From contig NC_064825.1 in the NCBI RefSeq assembly GCF_024166365.1, positions 100,020,480-100,084,479 on the forward strand: DNA of 64,000 nt. The letters run 5' to 3'. Below the pieces are notes generated by a model, which saw only the letters and a list, made by a program, of their open reading frames with translations, had not been told where the DNA came from and searched no databases. The position numbers were made by a program, and so were the translations under genes. The stretch is from Elephas maximus indicus (lineage: Eukaryota; Chordata; Mammalia; Proboscidea; Elephantidae). Shown here in pieces: positions 52,391 to 62,602 of the stretch (within the stretch, counting starts at the first letter, position 1; the number at the start of each line of letters is the position of its first letter).

Positions 52391-53058
52391 ACCTGCTGCC
52401 TGGTCCAGGGCCAGTCTGGCCAGCTGAGGCTGAACAGCCCTCTGCAGTCAGCTGGCCATCCCTCTGGTCTGAACAGAGGCTCTGCAGGCCCAGCTGAGAA
52501 ACCGAAGTCCCCAAGCCATCTGGATGCCTCTCTGGCTGTGGTGACGTCTCACCTTCAAACACTGTTTCTTATTCTGAATGAGTCCTTGACCAAAGCCCAT
52601 GGAGTTGTGCTGCCAACTTTTCTTCTAAAAGGTCAGATTTTGTTTCCTGTTTCCTGTCTTCACCACCACAGTAGTGACAAGAGCTCTGGATTTGGACTTG
52701 GAAGACATGGCTTCAAACCCAGGCCTTCCGACTGCCCATCCGACCCTTTCCTCTCCACCGTGCTGAGTCTAATCATCCACCCTAGAGCTCCTCCCAGTTC
52801 CCCACCCCCATCTCCTGCCACAGCCCTCCTCAGTCTGTACTCGCTAGAAATACCAAATTTCTCCGTCTTGCCATTCCTGCCTCTCCGCCTCTCCTCATGC
52901 TGTGTTCTTGTCTTGGAGCTCCCTTTCTACTTTTGTGCTTTTGATCAGTTGCCACTCATCCTTCCAGACTTGTTCTGCTCAGGCATCGCCTCCTCCTGGA
53001 ATTCTCCCAGCTGCACTCAGAAGAGATCTGTTCAAAGAAGTGCTCAGAATTCTGTCGG
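52391..53058. other. mostly unique; weak LINE-like text
   Basis: 52,820-53,020 (GCTGTGTTCTTGTCTTGGAGC, CCTCCTCCTGGAATTCTCCC) faintly recalls an old L2-like 3' UTR. The 226-codon frame at 52,388-53,068 has no domain and spans this text; not called as a gene. Confidence 0.35.
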
Positions 53059-53059
53059 T

Positions 53060-53830
53060 TGCAAGTGACAGAAACGCAAATCAAACTGGATGAAGGAAAA
53101 AAGCCTGAGGATGTGGGTTCCCAAGATCCAGAAATCAGATGTCTTCCCCAACTGCACAGCACACACGGGGTCTGCAAAGGAATCACCTCACTGGACTCAC
53201 ACCTCTGATGGGGGTCTCTTTGCTCATGAATAGAAATGTCAACATTGTAGGGCTTTAGGCACAGCTGGGCCCAAGGGTCAAAATTATGCTCTTGAGACTC
53301 AGTTCCGGCCATTTTTCAGTTCTGCTTTTCTCTCTGTTGGGTATTAACACCCAGAGGCCAGAGAACCCCCACAGTTCCAGGCTGACACCTTATCTTCTCA
53401 GCAACCTCGGCAAAAGAACAATTTCCCTTTCTAGAGAGTTCCAACAAGGTCTAGTTTTTTTTTTTTTTCCTTCTATTTGGGATCTTGGGTCCCGGAATTG
53501 GATGAATCATAATCTTTACTATGTGACACACTCTTGTCAAGGGTTCATGAATGGTTCTCCCTTATTTGTTTGTTTATAATGAATAAACACTGAGGATGTG
53601 ACTATCCAACATAAGAGTCAGAACATTCACCAAAACTTGCATCTGTCTGTGGGCTTCTCCCCTACATCATCTGTCAGTCTCTCCTTATGGAAGAAACCAC
53701 ATCCTGAATCCTTGCTTAGGTCACGTGATCATCCCTGAGCCAATCACTGTGCCCTGGGTGATGGACTATGCTGACTGGCCAGGTCTGGATCATGTGACCG
53801 TAGTTAGAATTAAGAGACTGGGGGCAGAAT
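53060..53830 (+). mobile_element. old mammalian repeat(s), family not assigned
   Basis: GCAAGTGACAGAAACGCAAATC, GGCACAGCTGGGCCCAAGGGTC, GAGACTCAGTTCC, TGAGCCAATCACTGTG and GACTGGCCAGGTCTGG are words I recognise as common in old mammalian interspersed repeats, in their usual order. 53,102-53,213 is the second copy of the 110-bp segment. T-run at 53,455-53,468. Confidence 0.45.
53102..53213 (+). repeat. 110-bp recurring segment, copy 2
   Basis: See the matching copy at 47,113-47,223. Here it lies directly after the AAATCAAACTGG block. Confidence 0.7.
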
Positions 53831-54044
53831 TTGTTCCACCAATGCATGTGCACTGAGTAGGAGACGGGAGGCAACCTGAGGGGGTTGGGATACCAGGCAG
53901 GGAAAAAAAAAAGAGCTGTCAATCACATAGACCCCGGCTCTGTGTCCCATGAACCAAGCCATTCTGTGGTACCATTAGACTCAGGCCTGCTCGTCTTGGC
54001 CCAAAGTCAGGACCTGGAGTTCCTGACAGTGATGAAGGTTGCTT

Positions 54045-54412
54045 CCTTTCATCACCACCTGTCTGTCAGTTTGTCCTACTATGGTGTCCTTTCTTGTTGC
54101 TGTGATGCTGGAAGCTATGCCACTGGTATTTCAAATACCAGCAGGATCACTATGGTGGACAGGTTTTAGCAGAGCTTGCAACCTACTTCTGAAAATGAGC
54201 CAATGAAAACCCTGCTGGATCACAACAGAACATTGTCGGATACAGGGCTGGAAGTTGAGCCCCCTAAGTTGGAAGGCACTCAAAATATGCAGTAGCTGCA
54301 GCAATGGACTCAAGCACACCAACGATCATGAAGATGGCGCAGGACGAGGTAAAGTTCCGTTCCGTCCTACATGGAGTTGCCATGAGTCAGAGCCAATGGC
54401 AACTAACAACAA
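54045..54412 (+). mobile_element. tRNA-Gly-derived long SINE, head eroded
   Basis: Body GATGCTGGAAGCTATGCCACTGG, GTTTTAGCAGAGCTTGC, GAGCCCCCTAAGTTGGAAGGC, then GAAGATGGCGCAGGACGAGG and an RTE-like tail GTTGCCATGAGTCAGAGCC...AACTAACAACAACAG. Clearly shares the last 100 bp with the RTE 3' end. Confidence 0.82.
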
Positions 54413-54569
54413 CAGTGCTTACTTTCACGGCACTGAGCCTTAGCCCAGGATCCCCAGCCCCTTGCAAACCTGGTGGGTAGCATCTGAGGTGACTAGTGGA
54501 GGGGAGGGTGTCAGGATACGTAGATGGGATCCTGGGTCCTAACTAGACTTCCCCTCTGCATCCCCCTCG

Positions 54570-54745
54570 TCATCATATTTTCAGGAAATTACCACATTAT
54601 CTCACTTAATCCCCACAGGAACTTTATGCAGAGGAGTTATTAGTATCCCTGTTTTACAGCTGAGGCAGCCGAGGTTCAGGAAAGAGCAGGGATTTGTCCA
54701 ACGTCACGTAGCTAAGCAGGATCAGGTAGAATTGCAGTGTTTTGG
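54570..54745 (-). mobile_element. MIR
   Basis: TCACTTAATCCCCACAGGAAC, CCTGTTTTACAGCTGAGGCAGC, GATTTGTCCAACGTCACGTAGC: antisense MIR. A second weaker antisense piece lies at 54,788-54,850. Confidence 0.75.
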
Positions 54746-54949
54746 AGCCCGGAGCCCCCTTGAGACCGGTTTGACCATGCTAGGGAACCTGAAGCCCAAA
54801 GAGATTGAGTTTTCTGTCCCAGGTCACACAGCAAGCTACTGCCAAACTTTCTCACACAGCTCAGATCCCAACTACTAATTCTGTGCTCGTTCAACTACTT
54901 AGTGGGGGACAGTCTGGCCTGAATACGCAATGCAGGTCTGACAATAGCT

Positions 54950-55130
54950 GGTGTGAGACCTGGCGCCTGTTCTCCCAATTTCTTGACTTCCCTGTCACTC
55001 CATTTCCTCATCCACAAGTAAGATGGAAGCAGGGCCCACATAGGAGCTTATTATGCGGCTAAATCGAGGCCTCACCTGCAGCATGCTGAGCACAGTGGCT
55101 GACACGTAGTAAATGCTCAACAAATGGGAA
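54950..55130 (+). mobile_element. MIR-like fragment
   Basis: CACTCCATTTCCTCATCCACAAG and GAGCACAGTGGCTGACACGTAGTAAATGCTCAAC. Confidence 0.6.
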
Positions 55131-55255
55131 TTGTTTTTAAGATCATCATCTAAGCCTGTGTTTCTCCATCTGTACATGAGACTATGAGGCTCAAAAGAGC
55201 TAAGGGGTCTGGCCGTGCTTTGACAAATGTCAGATTAAAAGAGTAATGGAGAGGG

Positions 55256-55475
55256 AGTCCAGGGGAGTGGTTAAGAACCCGGACCCTGAGACCAGCCAGG
55301 GTTCCAGGCCCTGCTCTGCCACTTATTGGCTGAGTCATCTTGGGCAAATTCTTCTGTGCCTCGGTTTCCCCATCTGTAAAGTGGGGGATAATAACAGCTG
55401 CTACCTCCTAGGCTTGTTGTGAGGATTAAACAAGTTAACCTCCACGTAGAGTGCTTTGACTATACGAGGCCATGG
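55256..55475 (+). mobile_element. MIR, well preserved
   Basis: GGGGAGTGGTTAAGAACCCGG, CTGCTCTGCCACTTATTGGC, GGTTTCCCCATCTGTAAAGTGGG, TTGTTGTGAGGATTAAACAAG in order. Confidence 0.9.
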
Positions 55476-56590
55476 TTAAAGGCTTTGTAAGTATTAAAAA
55501 AAAAAAAAAAGTATTAGCTACTGCTAAAAATACTGGTTGTTAGCTTTCACTTTTCACAGTCATTTATGACAATTATAGTAATAAAACAGAACTTGAATGC
55601 TATTAACCTGAATAATATGGAATAAAATCAGGAAACCAATATACATTAGGGCTTGGTCACTAAGTTTTTTATCTTTCATGGAAGGTTATCCTTAGATATT
55701 GTCTAAAGTAAATAAATGAGGAAACAGGAGTTTAGTTCAGAAAAACAAAAAACAAATGAGAGGTTTTTGGGAGAATAGAGAAACTTACCTTTTATTATTT
55801 TTTAACTATACACATGTATCTATTCTATGAGGGAAAAAATTAACAAAAAAAATGAAAACAAATACAGGCACATTCACACAAACAGAGTTTTAACAAAAGT
55901 GATTGTTCCCTGTGCTGCCAAGGAAATGTGTCCACAACACATTATTTACTGTAAACACAGATTGCTGAAAAATAGATTCAACATGATCTGGGTTTTATGG
56001 GGGGAAAAAGATTTTAAGTGAATGCGGTTGGGTATTTAACAAAAAATGTCTAGAAGGGCACACACCAAGTTATTAACAATGCTAGCCTGCTCCTGGTTAG
56101 TGAGAAATCGTGGGCAGATTAGAGGATTCCAGGCTCTGGTGAGGCTTGGAATTCTTTTGGCCACAAGTATGTATTACTTACAGAGAAAACCCGGAAAAAG
56201 AAATGAAGTTGAAGCAAATGTAATGATTTGCTTCATGATGCTTAGACCCACACTGTTCTCACTTCTGACCAAGCCTTGATGGGAATCGCCACTCACATCC
56301 TAGGATGTCACATTGGTTCCAGAAGTTGGGATAGTCTGTCCTGATTCAACTCTGGCTGGACCTTCAACTCCAGTTGGTGTCTGCTCAGGGGCCCTGAAGG
56401 CAAAACTAAAGTTACCCTGAGCAACTTCCTGATCCAGCGAACAGCCAACTAGTAAGCCTTGGGCTTACGTGGCCTCATGGAGGATTCTGGAACTGGGAGC
56501 ACACAGACCCAGGTGATATGAGGAGCATCAGAGGGCCCCTTTCAAAGATATGCCTCCATTCATTTATTCATCCATTCATCAGTCATGTAC
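55476..56590. other. AT-rich unique DNA
   Basis: A-run at 55,496-55,510. No repeat family or coding region recognised over about 1.1 kb; short frames at 55,827-56,279 lack support. Confidence 0.4.
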
Positions 56591-56597
56591 TGAGCCC

Positions 56598-56993
56598 TGT
56601 TATGGACTGAATTGTGTCTTCCCAAAATATACACTGGAATTCTAACCCCTACACCTGTGGATGTAATCCTATTTGGAAATAAGTTTGTTTTCTATTATGT
56701 TACTTAGATCATAGCTGAGTACAGTGGGTTCTAAATCCAATCGCTTCTGAGTTATACAAAGAGCAAATCAGATACAGAGAGTTGTATACACGGGGGCAGA
56801 CATGAGCCATGTGGGGGCCATCTACAAGCCAAGGAAACAAGGAACGCCAGGACTACCTACAAGGAAGGAATCAACACGGCTAAGGCCCTGATTTGAACTT
56901 TCAGCCTCCAGAACTGTGTGAAAACACATTTCTGCTCTTCGAAGTCACTCACTGGTGATATTTTTGTTACAGCAGCACTGGAAAACCAAGACA
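56598..56993 (+). mobile_element. MaLR-type LTR
   Basis: TGTTATGGACTGAATTGTGTC start, CCTATTTGGAAATAAG, GCCATCTACAAGCCAAGG, TTCAGCCTCCAGAACTGTG, ACCAAGACA end. Flanks AGCCC and CGCCC agree at four of five. Subfamily like that at 22,710. Confidence 0.85.
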
Positions 56994-56999
56994 CGCCCC

Positions 57000-57545
57000 T
57001 ACCAATAATCTCTGAGTTCCTACGACCACATTGGCGTTCTGCACCGCTGGTTCTCAACCATTTCTCTCATATCCAACAGCCTCTTTTTATATGGAAAATG
57101 TGTAATATCCCCTTTAGTGCTCTGAAAAAACCTACATCGATCATGTAACCTACTCACATGCATAACTTTTAAAATCCACATTATGCCCCAACTGTCATGT
57201 AAAGGAGAAATCTAAAGAACACCGTGTAAAATGAAACCTGTGCTTAAACACGGACGTGCTCAGGCCCAGCTGCTCCAGAAGACATCAGGAAGTTGTCAGG
57301 AGCTCGCAGCCTCGGCAGAGCCACCGTGAAGGTGACGGCTACAGAGGCAGATGAACGCAGAGTGCTGAGCAGGGACTCCAACACCCCACAGTGTCACCAT
57401 CATATGGTTTTTCCCAACATGGTGAGCAATTCTTGGCATGTTCTGAATAAAACTAAATATAGGTTTCTCTTGTTTTGGTTTTTAGCTGCATGTCTGGAAA
57501 ATTCAGTGTGTCTCAAGATGGCACAGAAGTACTGTATGTTTATAC
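57000..57545. other. unassigned sequence
   Basis: GGTTCTCAACCATTTCTC (57,048-57,066) hints at a DNA-transposon end, but no family can be named. No exon supported. Confidence 0.35.
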
Positions 57546-57547
57546 GT

Positions 57548-57582
57548 AAAAAAAAAAAAAAATTTTTTTTTTTTTTTTTTTT
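57548..57582. repeat. A15/T20 self-complementary tract
   Basis: Fifteen A directly followed by twenty T. The adjacent GTTTATACGT and ACATAAAGC partly continue the complementarity. Could be two retroelement tails joined head to head or a slippage palindrome. Confidence 0.9.
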
Positions 57583-57914
57583 ACATAAAGCAGAGTTAAA
57601 GTCTAGACACACGTAATTTTGAACAGATTTTTCCCTTGTCATGAATGTTCAGCAGGACATTTGGAAGTCATGTGGATTGCGGGATGATTCTTCATGGATA
57701 GGACCTGCTCCCTTCTTTGCTGATCACCTGCCTCCTCTGCTTCACCACCTGCTAAATACAGTGATGCCCCCCACTTTTTCCAAAATCTGTGACCATACAA
57801 AATGCCCCCACCATCAAAATGTCCCCTGGGGGCAATGCCGCTCCGTTAACAGCCACCTGACAGGTGGCTGGGATGCGATTGTAAAGTGTCCTGGAGGCCC
57901 GATGAAGTGGCGTG
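57583..57914. other. unique sequence
   Basis: No element or exon I can support. Confidence 0.35.
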
Positions 57915-58062
57915 GTCTTGTTTGTGTAGGTAATAGGGAACCATGGGAGGCTTTTGAGCAGGGTAGCTCCGTGAGGGTTTTCAGACCATCCTTGGGAGCA
58001 GGGAGGAGGATGAACTGGAGGGGATGAGACAAGGCTGCAGAGCCAGTGAGGGGGTGTCCAGG
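57915..58062 (-). mobile_element. L2 fragment
   Basis: GGGAACCATGGGAGGCTTTTGAGCAGGG and the following text match the antisense L2 stretch GGAAGCCATTGGAGGGTTTTGAGCAGGGG. Confidence 0.6.
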
Positions 58063-58077
58063 CCCAGGAAGGGGGGG

Positions 58078-58579
58078 CTGGATTGAATTGTGTCCCCCCA
58101 AAACATCTGTCAGCTTGGCTAGGTCATCATTCCCTTCTGTGATTGTCTACCATTTTATCTTCTGATGTAATTTCCCTATATGTTGTAAATCCCACCACTA
58201 TGATGTAATAAGATGGTTTAGTGGCAGTTATATTGATGAGGTCTACAAGATTAGGTAGTGTCATAAGCCAATCTCTTTTGAGATATAAAAGAGAGAAGCG
58301 AGCAGAGAGACAGGGGACCTCATACCACCAAGAGAGCAGTGCTGGGAGCAGAGCGCGTCCTTTGGACCTGAGGTCCCTGCCCTGAGATGCTCCCAGACCA
58401 AGGGAAGACTGATGCATCACAAGGACCTTCCTCCAGAGCCGAGAGAGAAAGCCTTCCCCTGGAGCTGGTGCCCTGAATTTGGACTTCTAGCCTACTAGGC
58501 TGTGAGAGAATAAATTTCTCTTTGTTAAAGCCATCCAATTGTGGTATTTCTGTTATAGCAGCACTAGATGGCCAAGAAA
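58078..58579 (+). mobile_element. MaLR/ERVL-type solo LTR, best preserved
   Basis: GGATTGAATTGTGTCCCCCC start (the first TGTTA is eroded), full body, and ...AGATGGCCAAGAAA end. GGGGG on both sides is compatible with the 5-bp duplication. It retains a TATA box and a poly-A signal (separate entry). Confidence 0.9.
58284..58514 (+). promoter_or_regulatory. LTR TATA box and poly-A signal
   Basis: GAGATATAAAAGAGAG places a TATAAAA at 58,285-58,291; the homologous site is mutated in the copies at 7,818 and 39,729. AATAAA at 58,509-58,514 lies about 220 bp downstream, the expected order for U3-R. Whether it drives transcription is unknown. Confidence 0.5.
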
Positions 58580-58779
58580 GGGGGCAAGAGGCCAGAGCCA
58601 GTTCAGAGTCAGGATTAGCAGCCTTTGTGACTGACGGGCTGTGGCATCAGCTTGGAAGGAGTCCTGAATGGCCTGGGAAAGCTGGTCATGGCTGGAGGAG
58701 AAAGAAATTCGGGCAGAGCTGCAGTCTGGATTTGAACATTTTGACTTTGAAGTTTTCTCTTCACAGGACATTTGTACCT

Positions 58780-59275
58780 CCTGTTCATTCTGCCTAGAAC
58801 ACTCTCCCCCAGGTTTTCAGCCTGGTCCATGGTGCCTGTGCAGCCTCTGGTCTCTTTTAAATGTCTCCTCTTCAGAGAGGCAGCCCCGACTGCCCTGTCC
58901 CCTCTGCTATTTCCTGTCACATCGCTCTGCTTATTCACAGTAATTATTACCATTTTTCACCTGCTAGTTTTCCACCTTTTGCGGAAGAGCCGTGTCCTCC
59001 CTGTTTTTGGTCACTTTTGTATCGCGCCTGGCAATTGTTGTTAGTTGCTGTCAAATCGACTCCGACTCATGGCGACCCCATACGTGCAGAGCAGAATTGC
59101 TCCATAGGGTTTCCAAGGCTGTGTGTGACCTTTGGAAGCAGATCACCAGGACCATCTTCCAAGGTGCCTCTGGGTGGATTCGAACTGCCAAATTTTCAGC
59201 TAGTAGTCGAATGTTAAGAGTTTGTGCCACCCAGGGACATAGTAGGTGCTTAAAAGCCTTTGCTGTATGAATGGA
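58780..59275 (+). mobile_element. L2 3' end split by AfroSINE
   Basis: TTCATTCTGCCTAGAACACTC, AAATGTCTCCTCTTCAGAGAGGC, TTATTCACAG and GCGCCTGGCA (to 59,033), then ACATAGTAGGTGCTTAAAAGC (59,240-59,275). Rejoined, this is the L2 end GCCTGGCACATAGTAGGTGCT. Confidence 0.85.
59034..59239 (-). mobile_element. AfroSINE, long variant
   Basis: TTGTTGTTAGTTGCTGTCAAATCG (RTE-like tail variant), GGAAGCAGATCACCAGGACC, GGGTGGATTCGAACTGCC, GTTTGTGCCACCCAGGGA. Confidence 0.93.
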
Positions 59276-59848
59276 GATGCTGGAGGACCATTAGGGGACA
59301 AATGCCCACTGAGCACTCAGAGATGTCCCTGCTGCCCAGAGGCCACCATTTGGGCCTCTTTCCTTTGAGGTTAGCCATGCCCTCTCCTCAGGACCCTCCT
59401 TAAAATCACAGAGGAGACTTCACCACTTCTCTCTGAAACACTCTGCTAGAAAGGGGTTCATCAGCTTCCTAGTAGCATCTTGGGTGGACTCTCCTCAACT
59501 TGCTAAAGACTGCTGGTGGGAGGGAGCTTCCCCCAGCCCTGCTTGTGCAGGGTGTGGGTGGTTAGGGGTGGGAGGAGGAGGGAGCCTGGAGCCAGGGTCT
59601 TTCCTGGAAGCCGGAGGCAGGATGCCAGAGGCTCACATTCCCAAGCAATTCCCAGGACCCAGGGGAGGGAGAGCCAGACCTGAGCTCAGCAGGTCCGAGC
59701 TGCTCTGATGCCCTGCCCCTGCCCCCAGTGTGACATCATGCACACCCCACAGGCACCCCCTTTCCCCTCTCCTCAGTGCTCCTCAAGGGACTTTCTGCCT
59801 TAATTGTACAAGTGTCCTCGGTTGTGCAGTGACTTCCATTGTCTCCCT
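59276..59848. other. unique GC-rich sequence
   Basis: No repeat recognised. Short frames without domains. Confidence 0.35.
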
Positions 59849-59849
59849 G

Positions 59850-60130
59850 AGTTCCCACACCAGCCCTGGGAAACCATCACCATCCCTATTTCACAGCTGG
59901 GAAACTGAGATTGAGGGAGGCTGTGACTCACCCAGGGAAACCCAAACCTGTTGCTGTCAAGTCAATTCTGACTCATAGCGACCTATAGTACAGAGTAGAA
60001 CTGCCCCATAGGGTTTCCAAGGAGCAGTTGGTGGATTCCAACTGCTGACCTTCAGGTTAGCAGCCGAACTCTTAAGCACTGTGCCACCAGGGCACCATCC
60101 CAAGGACACAGAGCTAAGCAAAGGCACATG
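59850..60130 (-). mobile_element. MIR split by AfroSINE
   Basis: Left part ACCATCCCTATTTCACAGCTGGGAAACTGAG, right part (60,097-60,130) CCCAAGGACACAGAGCTAAGC. Confidence 0.7.
59937..60096 (-). mobile_element. AfroSINE
   Basis: AAACCCAAACCTGTTGCTGTC tail, CATAGCGACCTATAGTACAGAG, CTGTGCCACCAGGGCACC head. Confidence 0.93.
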
Positions 60131-60177
60131 GCATGCTCTTATCCACGTTCACCGAGACCTCCATGTCATCCATATCA

Positions 60178-60362
60178 GTCCCACACCTGGGTAGCCCACA
60201 CCTGGGTAGCCCACACCTGGGTAGACCACACCTGGGCATCTATCAGCTGGGCGCCTCGTGTCTGGGAGCTCCATGTCTGAGTATCTCATGTCTGGGTATG
60301 CCACATCTGAGTACCCCATATATGGGCACCCCACGGTGGGGCACCCCACATCTAGGTACCAC
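60178..60362. repeat. 15-bp minisatellite CCCACACCTGGGTAG
   Basis: Three near-perfect 15-bp units at 60,181-60,225 and then about nine progressively degenerate units (CATGTCTGGGTATG, CCCACATCTAGGTAC). Because 15 is a multiple of three, a plus frame reads PHLGS-type pentapeptides, an artefact of the repeat. Confidence 0.85.
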
Positions 60363-60895
60363 ACACTAGCAGAGTGAGCAGGCCACATGGGACCTTGAGC
60401 CCTGAGCCGTCCACCTTGCCTCGGACTCTGAGAGCCTCACTGTCCACTATTACAAACACTCACAGGAGGGTCTGCCTTGTTATCTCTATCTCCTTAGGCA
60501 GGAAACATGGCCAGGAGAGAGATAAGGAGAAAAGAAAGGAGGCGGGAGGCCCCTCTAGGCCTGGGGCTGCTGCCGTCCCACACAAGGTGCAGAAGAATAG
60601 AAGGAAATGGCCAGAGAGAGGCAAGTGTCTGTGTCTGCATGAGCGTGGAGGGGTGAAGGGTGGGCAGGGCCGTTATCATCTATAAATAACCCTAGGTCCA
60701 GGTCCCCGGCACAGGAGGGGCTAAACCAGAGGGTCTGGTCTCTGGCTGGGGGCAGGTACAGCTGAAAGAGGCAAACAGAGGAGAGTGACCTGGCCCAGAA
60801 CCTCCCCCTTGCCTCCTGCTCTTGGTGGCTGCTGTACCCCTATAGTTGGCCAAGCAGGTCACGATGTCACCTGCTCCACCCATGCATTCCTGGGG
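60363..60895. other. unique sequence with TATA/MEF2-like word
   Basis: CTATAAATAA at 60,680-60,689 fits both a TATA-like and a MEF2 (YTAWWWWTAR) word, preceded by GTTATCATC. There is no identifiable first exon, so the word is reported without a promoter call. Confidence 0.3.
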
Positions 60896-61010
60896 CCATC
60901 CATTCACCTCCCGATCTGTGCACCCACCATCCATCCAATCAGTCACCCCTCCATCTAACCTTCCATTCACTCCACCCACCTGCCCATCCATCCAACTACC
61001 CATCCAGCCT
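60896..61010. repeat. degenerate (CCAT)n tract
   Basis: CCATCCATTC, CCACCATCCATCCAATC, CCCATCCATCCAAC and similar words. Confidence 0.75.
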
Positions 61011-61335
61011 GACTGGCTCCTTGCCTCAGGGTCTTCCCGCTTGCTGTTCTTTTTATCCACAGCACTCCTCCTTTCTTCTTCATCCTGTTGACTTGTCCTT
61101 AAGTCCGGGGTTAGACCCAACGTTTTCCTGGAAACCTTCTCAGCACCCCCAAGTCTGGGGTACAGAGCATGGTCCAAACAGCTCACAGCCCCATCTTCCC
61201 CTTTCTATGGTGCTTACAATTATAATTCCACACTGGTCTCCATTTCCCAGCTCTAGAGGAAGCTGACAATCCAGCAGCACCTAGGACAAAACCTGGCACA
61301 CAGTAGCTGCTCAACAAATCCATTTGCAATCTGTT
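61011..61335 (+). mobile_element. L2 3' end
   Basis: TTGCCTCAGGGTCTTCCCGC, CTGGAAACCTTCTCAGCACC, GGACAAAACCTGGCACACAGTAGCTGCTCAACAAAT at the very end. Confidence 0.82.
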
Positions 61336-61379
61336 TGCCTATCTGTCTCCTCCCTCTCCTCCCTCCCTCACTTCCTTCC

Positions 61380-62222
61380 TTCACACTTCCTGAGCGCAGG
61401 TCCTGTGCCAGGGCTGGTGCTTGCTGATGGTGGTTGAGTCAAGTGGTAGCAAATGAGGGTCTAGAGTGGAGGGAGGGCTTGCCCACAGATCACATGGTGC
61501 AAGATAGAAAGGAGAAGTGTCTGAGGAGAGAGAGAGACTGCTTGGAGTTCAGGGGCGTGAGCTGTCAGTTTAGGGGGTGGGGAGAGGTTGAGGTGGTATC
61601 TTAGTTATCTAGCGCTGCTATAACAGAAGTACCACAAATGAGTGGCTTTGACAAACAGAAGTTTATTTTCTCACAGTTTAGGAGGCTAGAAGTCCGAATT
61701 CAGGGTGCTGGCTCTAGGGGAAGGACTCCTCTCTCTATCAGCTCTGGAGGAAGGTCCTTGTCCCTTTGAGCTTCTGCTTCTGGGTGATCTTCAAGTGGCT
61801 TGGCATCTCTCTTTCCCCATCTTTATTTGCTAGTTTGCATTTAATCATTTTTAAATCTCAGAAGAGATTGACTCAAGACACACCCTACACTAATCCTGTC
61901 TCATTAATGTAACAGAGACAATCCATTCCTAAATGGGATTATAACCTCAGGCTTAGAGTTTAGGATTTATATCACTTGACGGCACTGGGTTGTTGTGGGT
62001 TATTTCTGCAAGACACAATTCAATCTATAACAGGTGGTAATGAAGGTGAGCTTCAGGGGGGAGGTGGCTCTTGAGCTGGGACTTGGCTGTGTAGAGAAGG
62101 CAGTGGGCTGAGGAATGGGCTCAAGGGGCTCAAGAGACACATAAGCAGGAGAGCACAGTGGTTTTAGGGTGTGGAAAGGCTACAGAAGATGTCTCCCTGA
62201 AGCCAAGGGCGTGGAGAGAGAC
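61380..62222 (-). mobile_element. L2 fragment split by LTR
   Basis: CACTTCCTGAGCGCAGGTCCTGTGCC (antisense 3' end) and, after the LTR, GGGGAGGTGGCTCTTGAGCTGGGACTTGG, the antisense of the L2 block preceding its 3' end. Confidence 0.6.
61597..62032 (-). mobile_element. MaLR/ERVL-type solo LTR with perfect duplication
   Basis: TATCTTAGTTATCTAGCGCTG at left, GACACAATTCAATCTATAACA at right. GGTGG at 61,592-61,596 is repeated at 62,033-62,037. A small AfroSINE-like tail piece (ACTTGACGGCACTGGGTTG) sits at about 61,975-62,000. Confidence 0.92.
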
Positions 62223-62566
62223 TGATGAGGTATTATGTTGGCAGCGGAGGGGGCAAAGAGGAGGAAGGAGGAGAGAAAAAGGAGGCTATGGCAGAGTGTA
62301 AGGAAGCATGGATAGAAATACCAGGGAGGGAGCGACAATGAGACAATGTTGCAGAGAGGGGCAGAGAGAGAGAGACATCCTGAGTAGGTGCCCAGGATGT
62401 GTGCTGGGGAGTCCAGAAGACAGTCCAGGTGCCTGCTATGGCATGCTTTGCCTCTGAGTGAATGAACAGACCCCAGGGCGGGGAAGGCTGGCTCCTAATC
62501 TTCCCAGGAGAATTGGTCATCAGGCCTTAATGCAGCTGATGACTCATGGCTGGAGGCCGATGGGGT
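62223..62566. other. purine-rich unique sequence
   Basis: AGAG-rich 62,250-62,380. Nothing else. Confidence 0.35.
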
Positions 62567-62602
62567 ATGTGTGTGTGTGTGAGTGTGTGTGTGTGTGTGT
62601 GT
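62567..62602. repeat. (TG)n microsatellite
   Basis: About 17 TG units with one interruption (GAG). Confidence 0.95.

Noticed and set aside
52388..53068. 226-codon plus frame
   Set aside because: Begins just after a MIR and reads into old-repeat-like text; low-complexity Ser/Pro/Leu composition and no recognisable domain.
60133..60369. PHLGx repeat peptide
   Set aside because: In-frame read-out of a 15-bp minisatellite; no flanking coding context.
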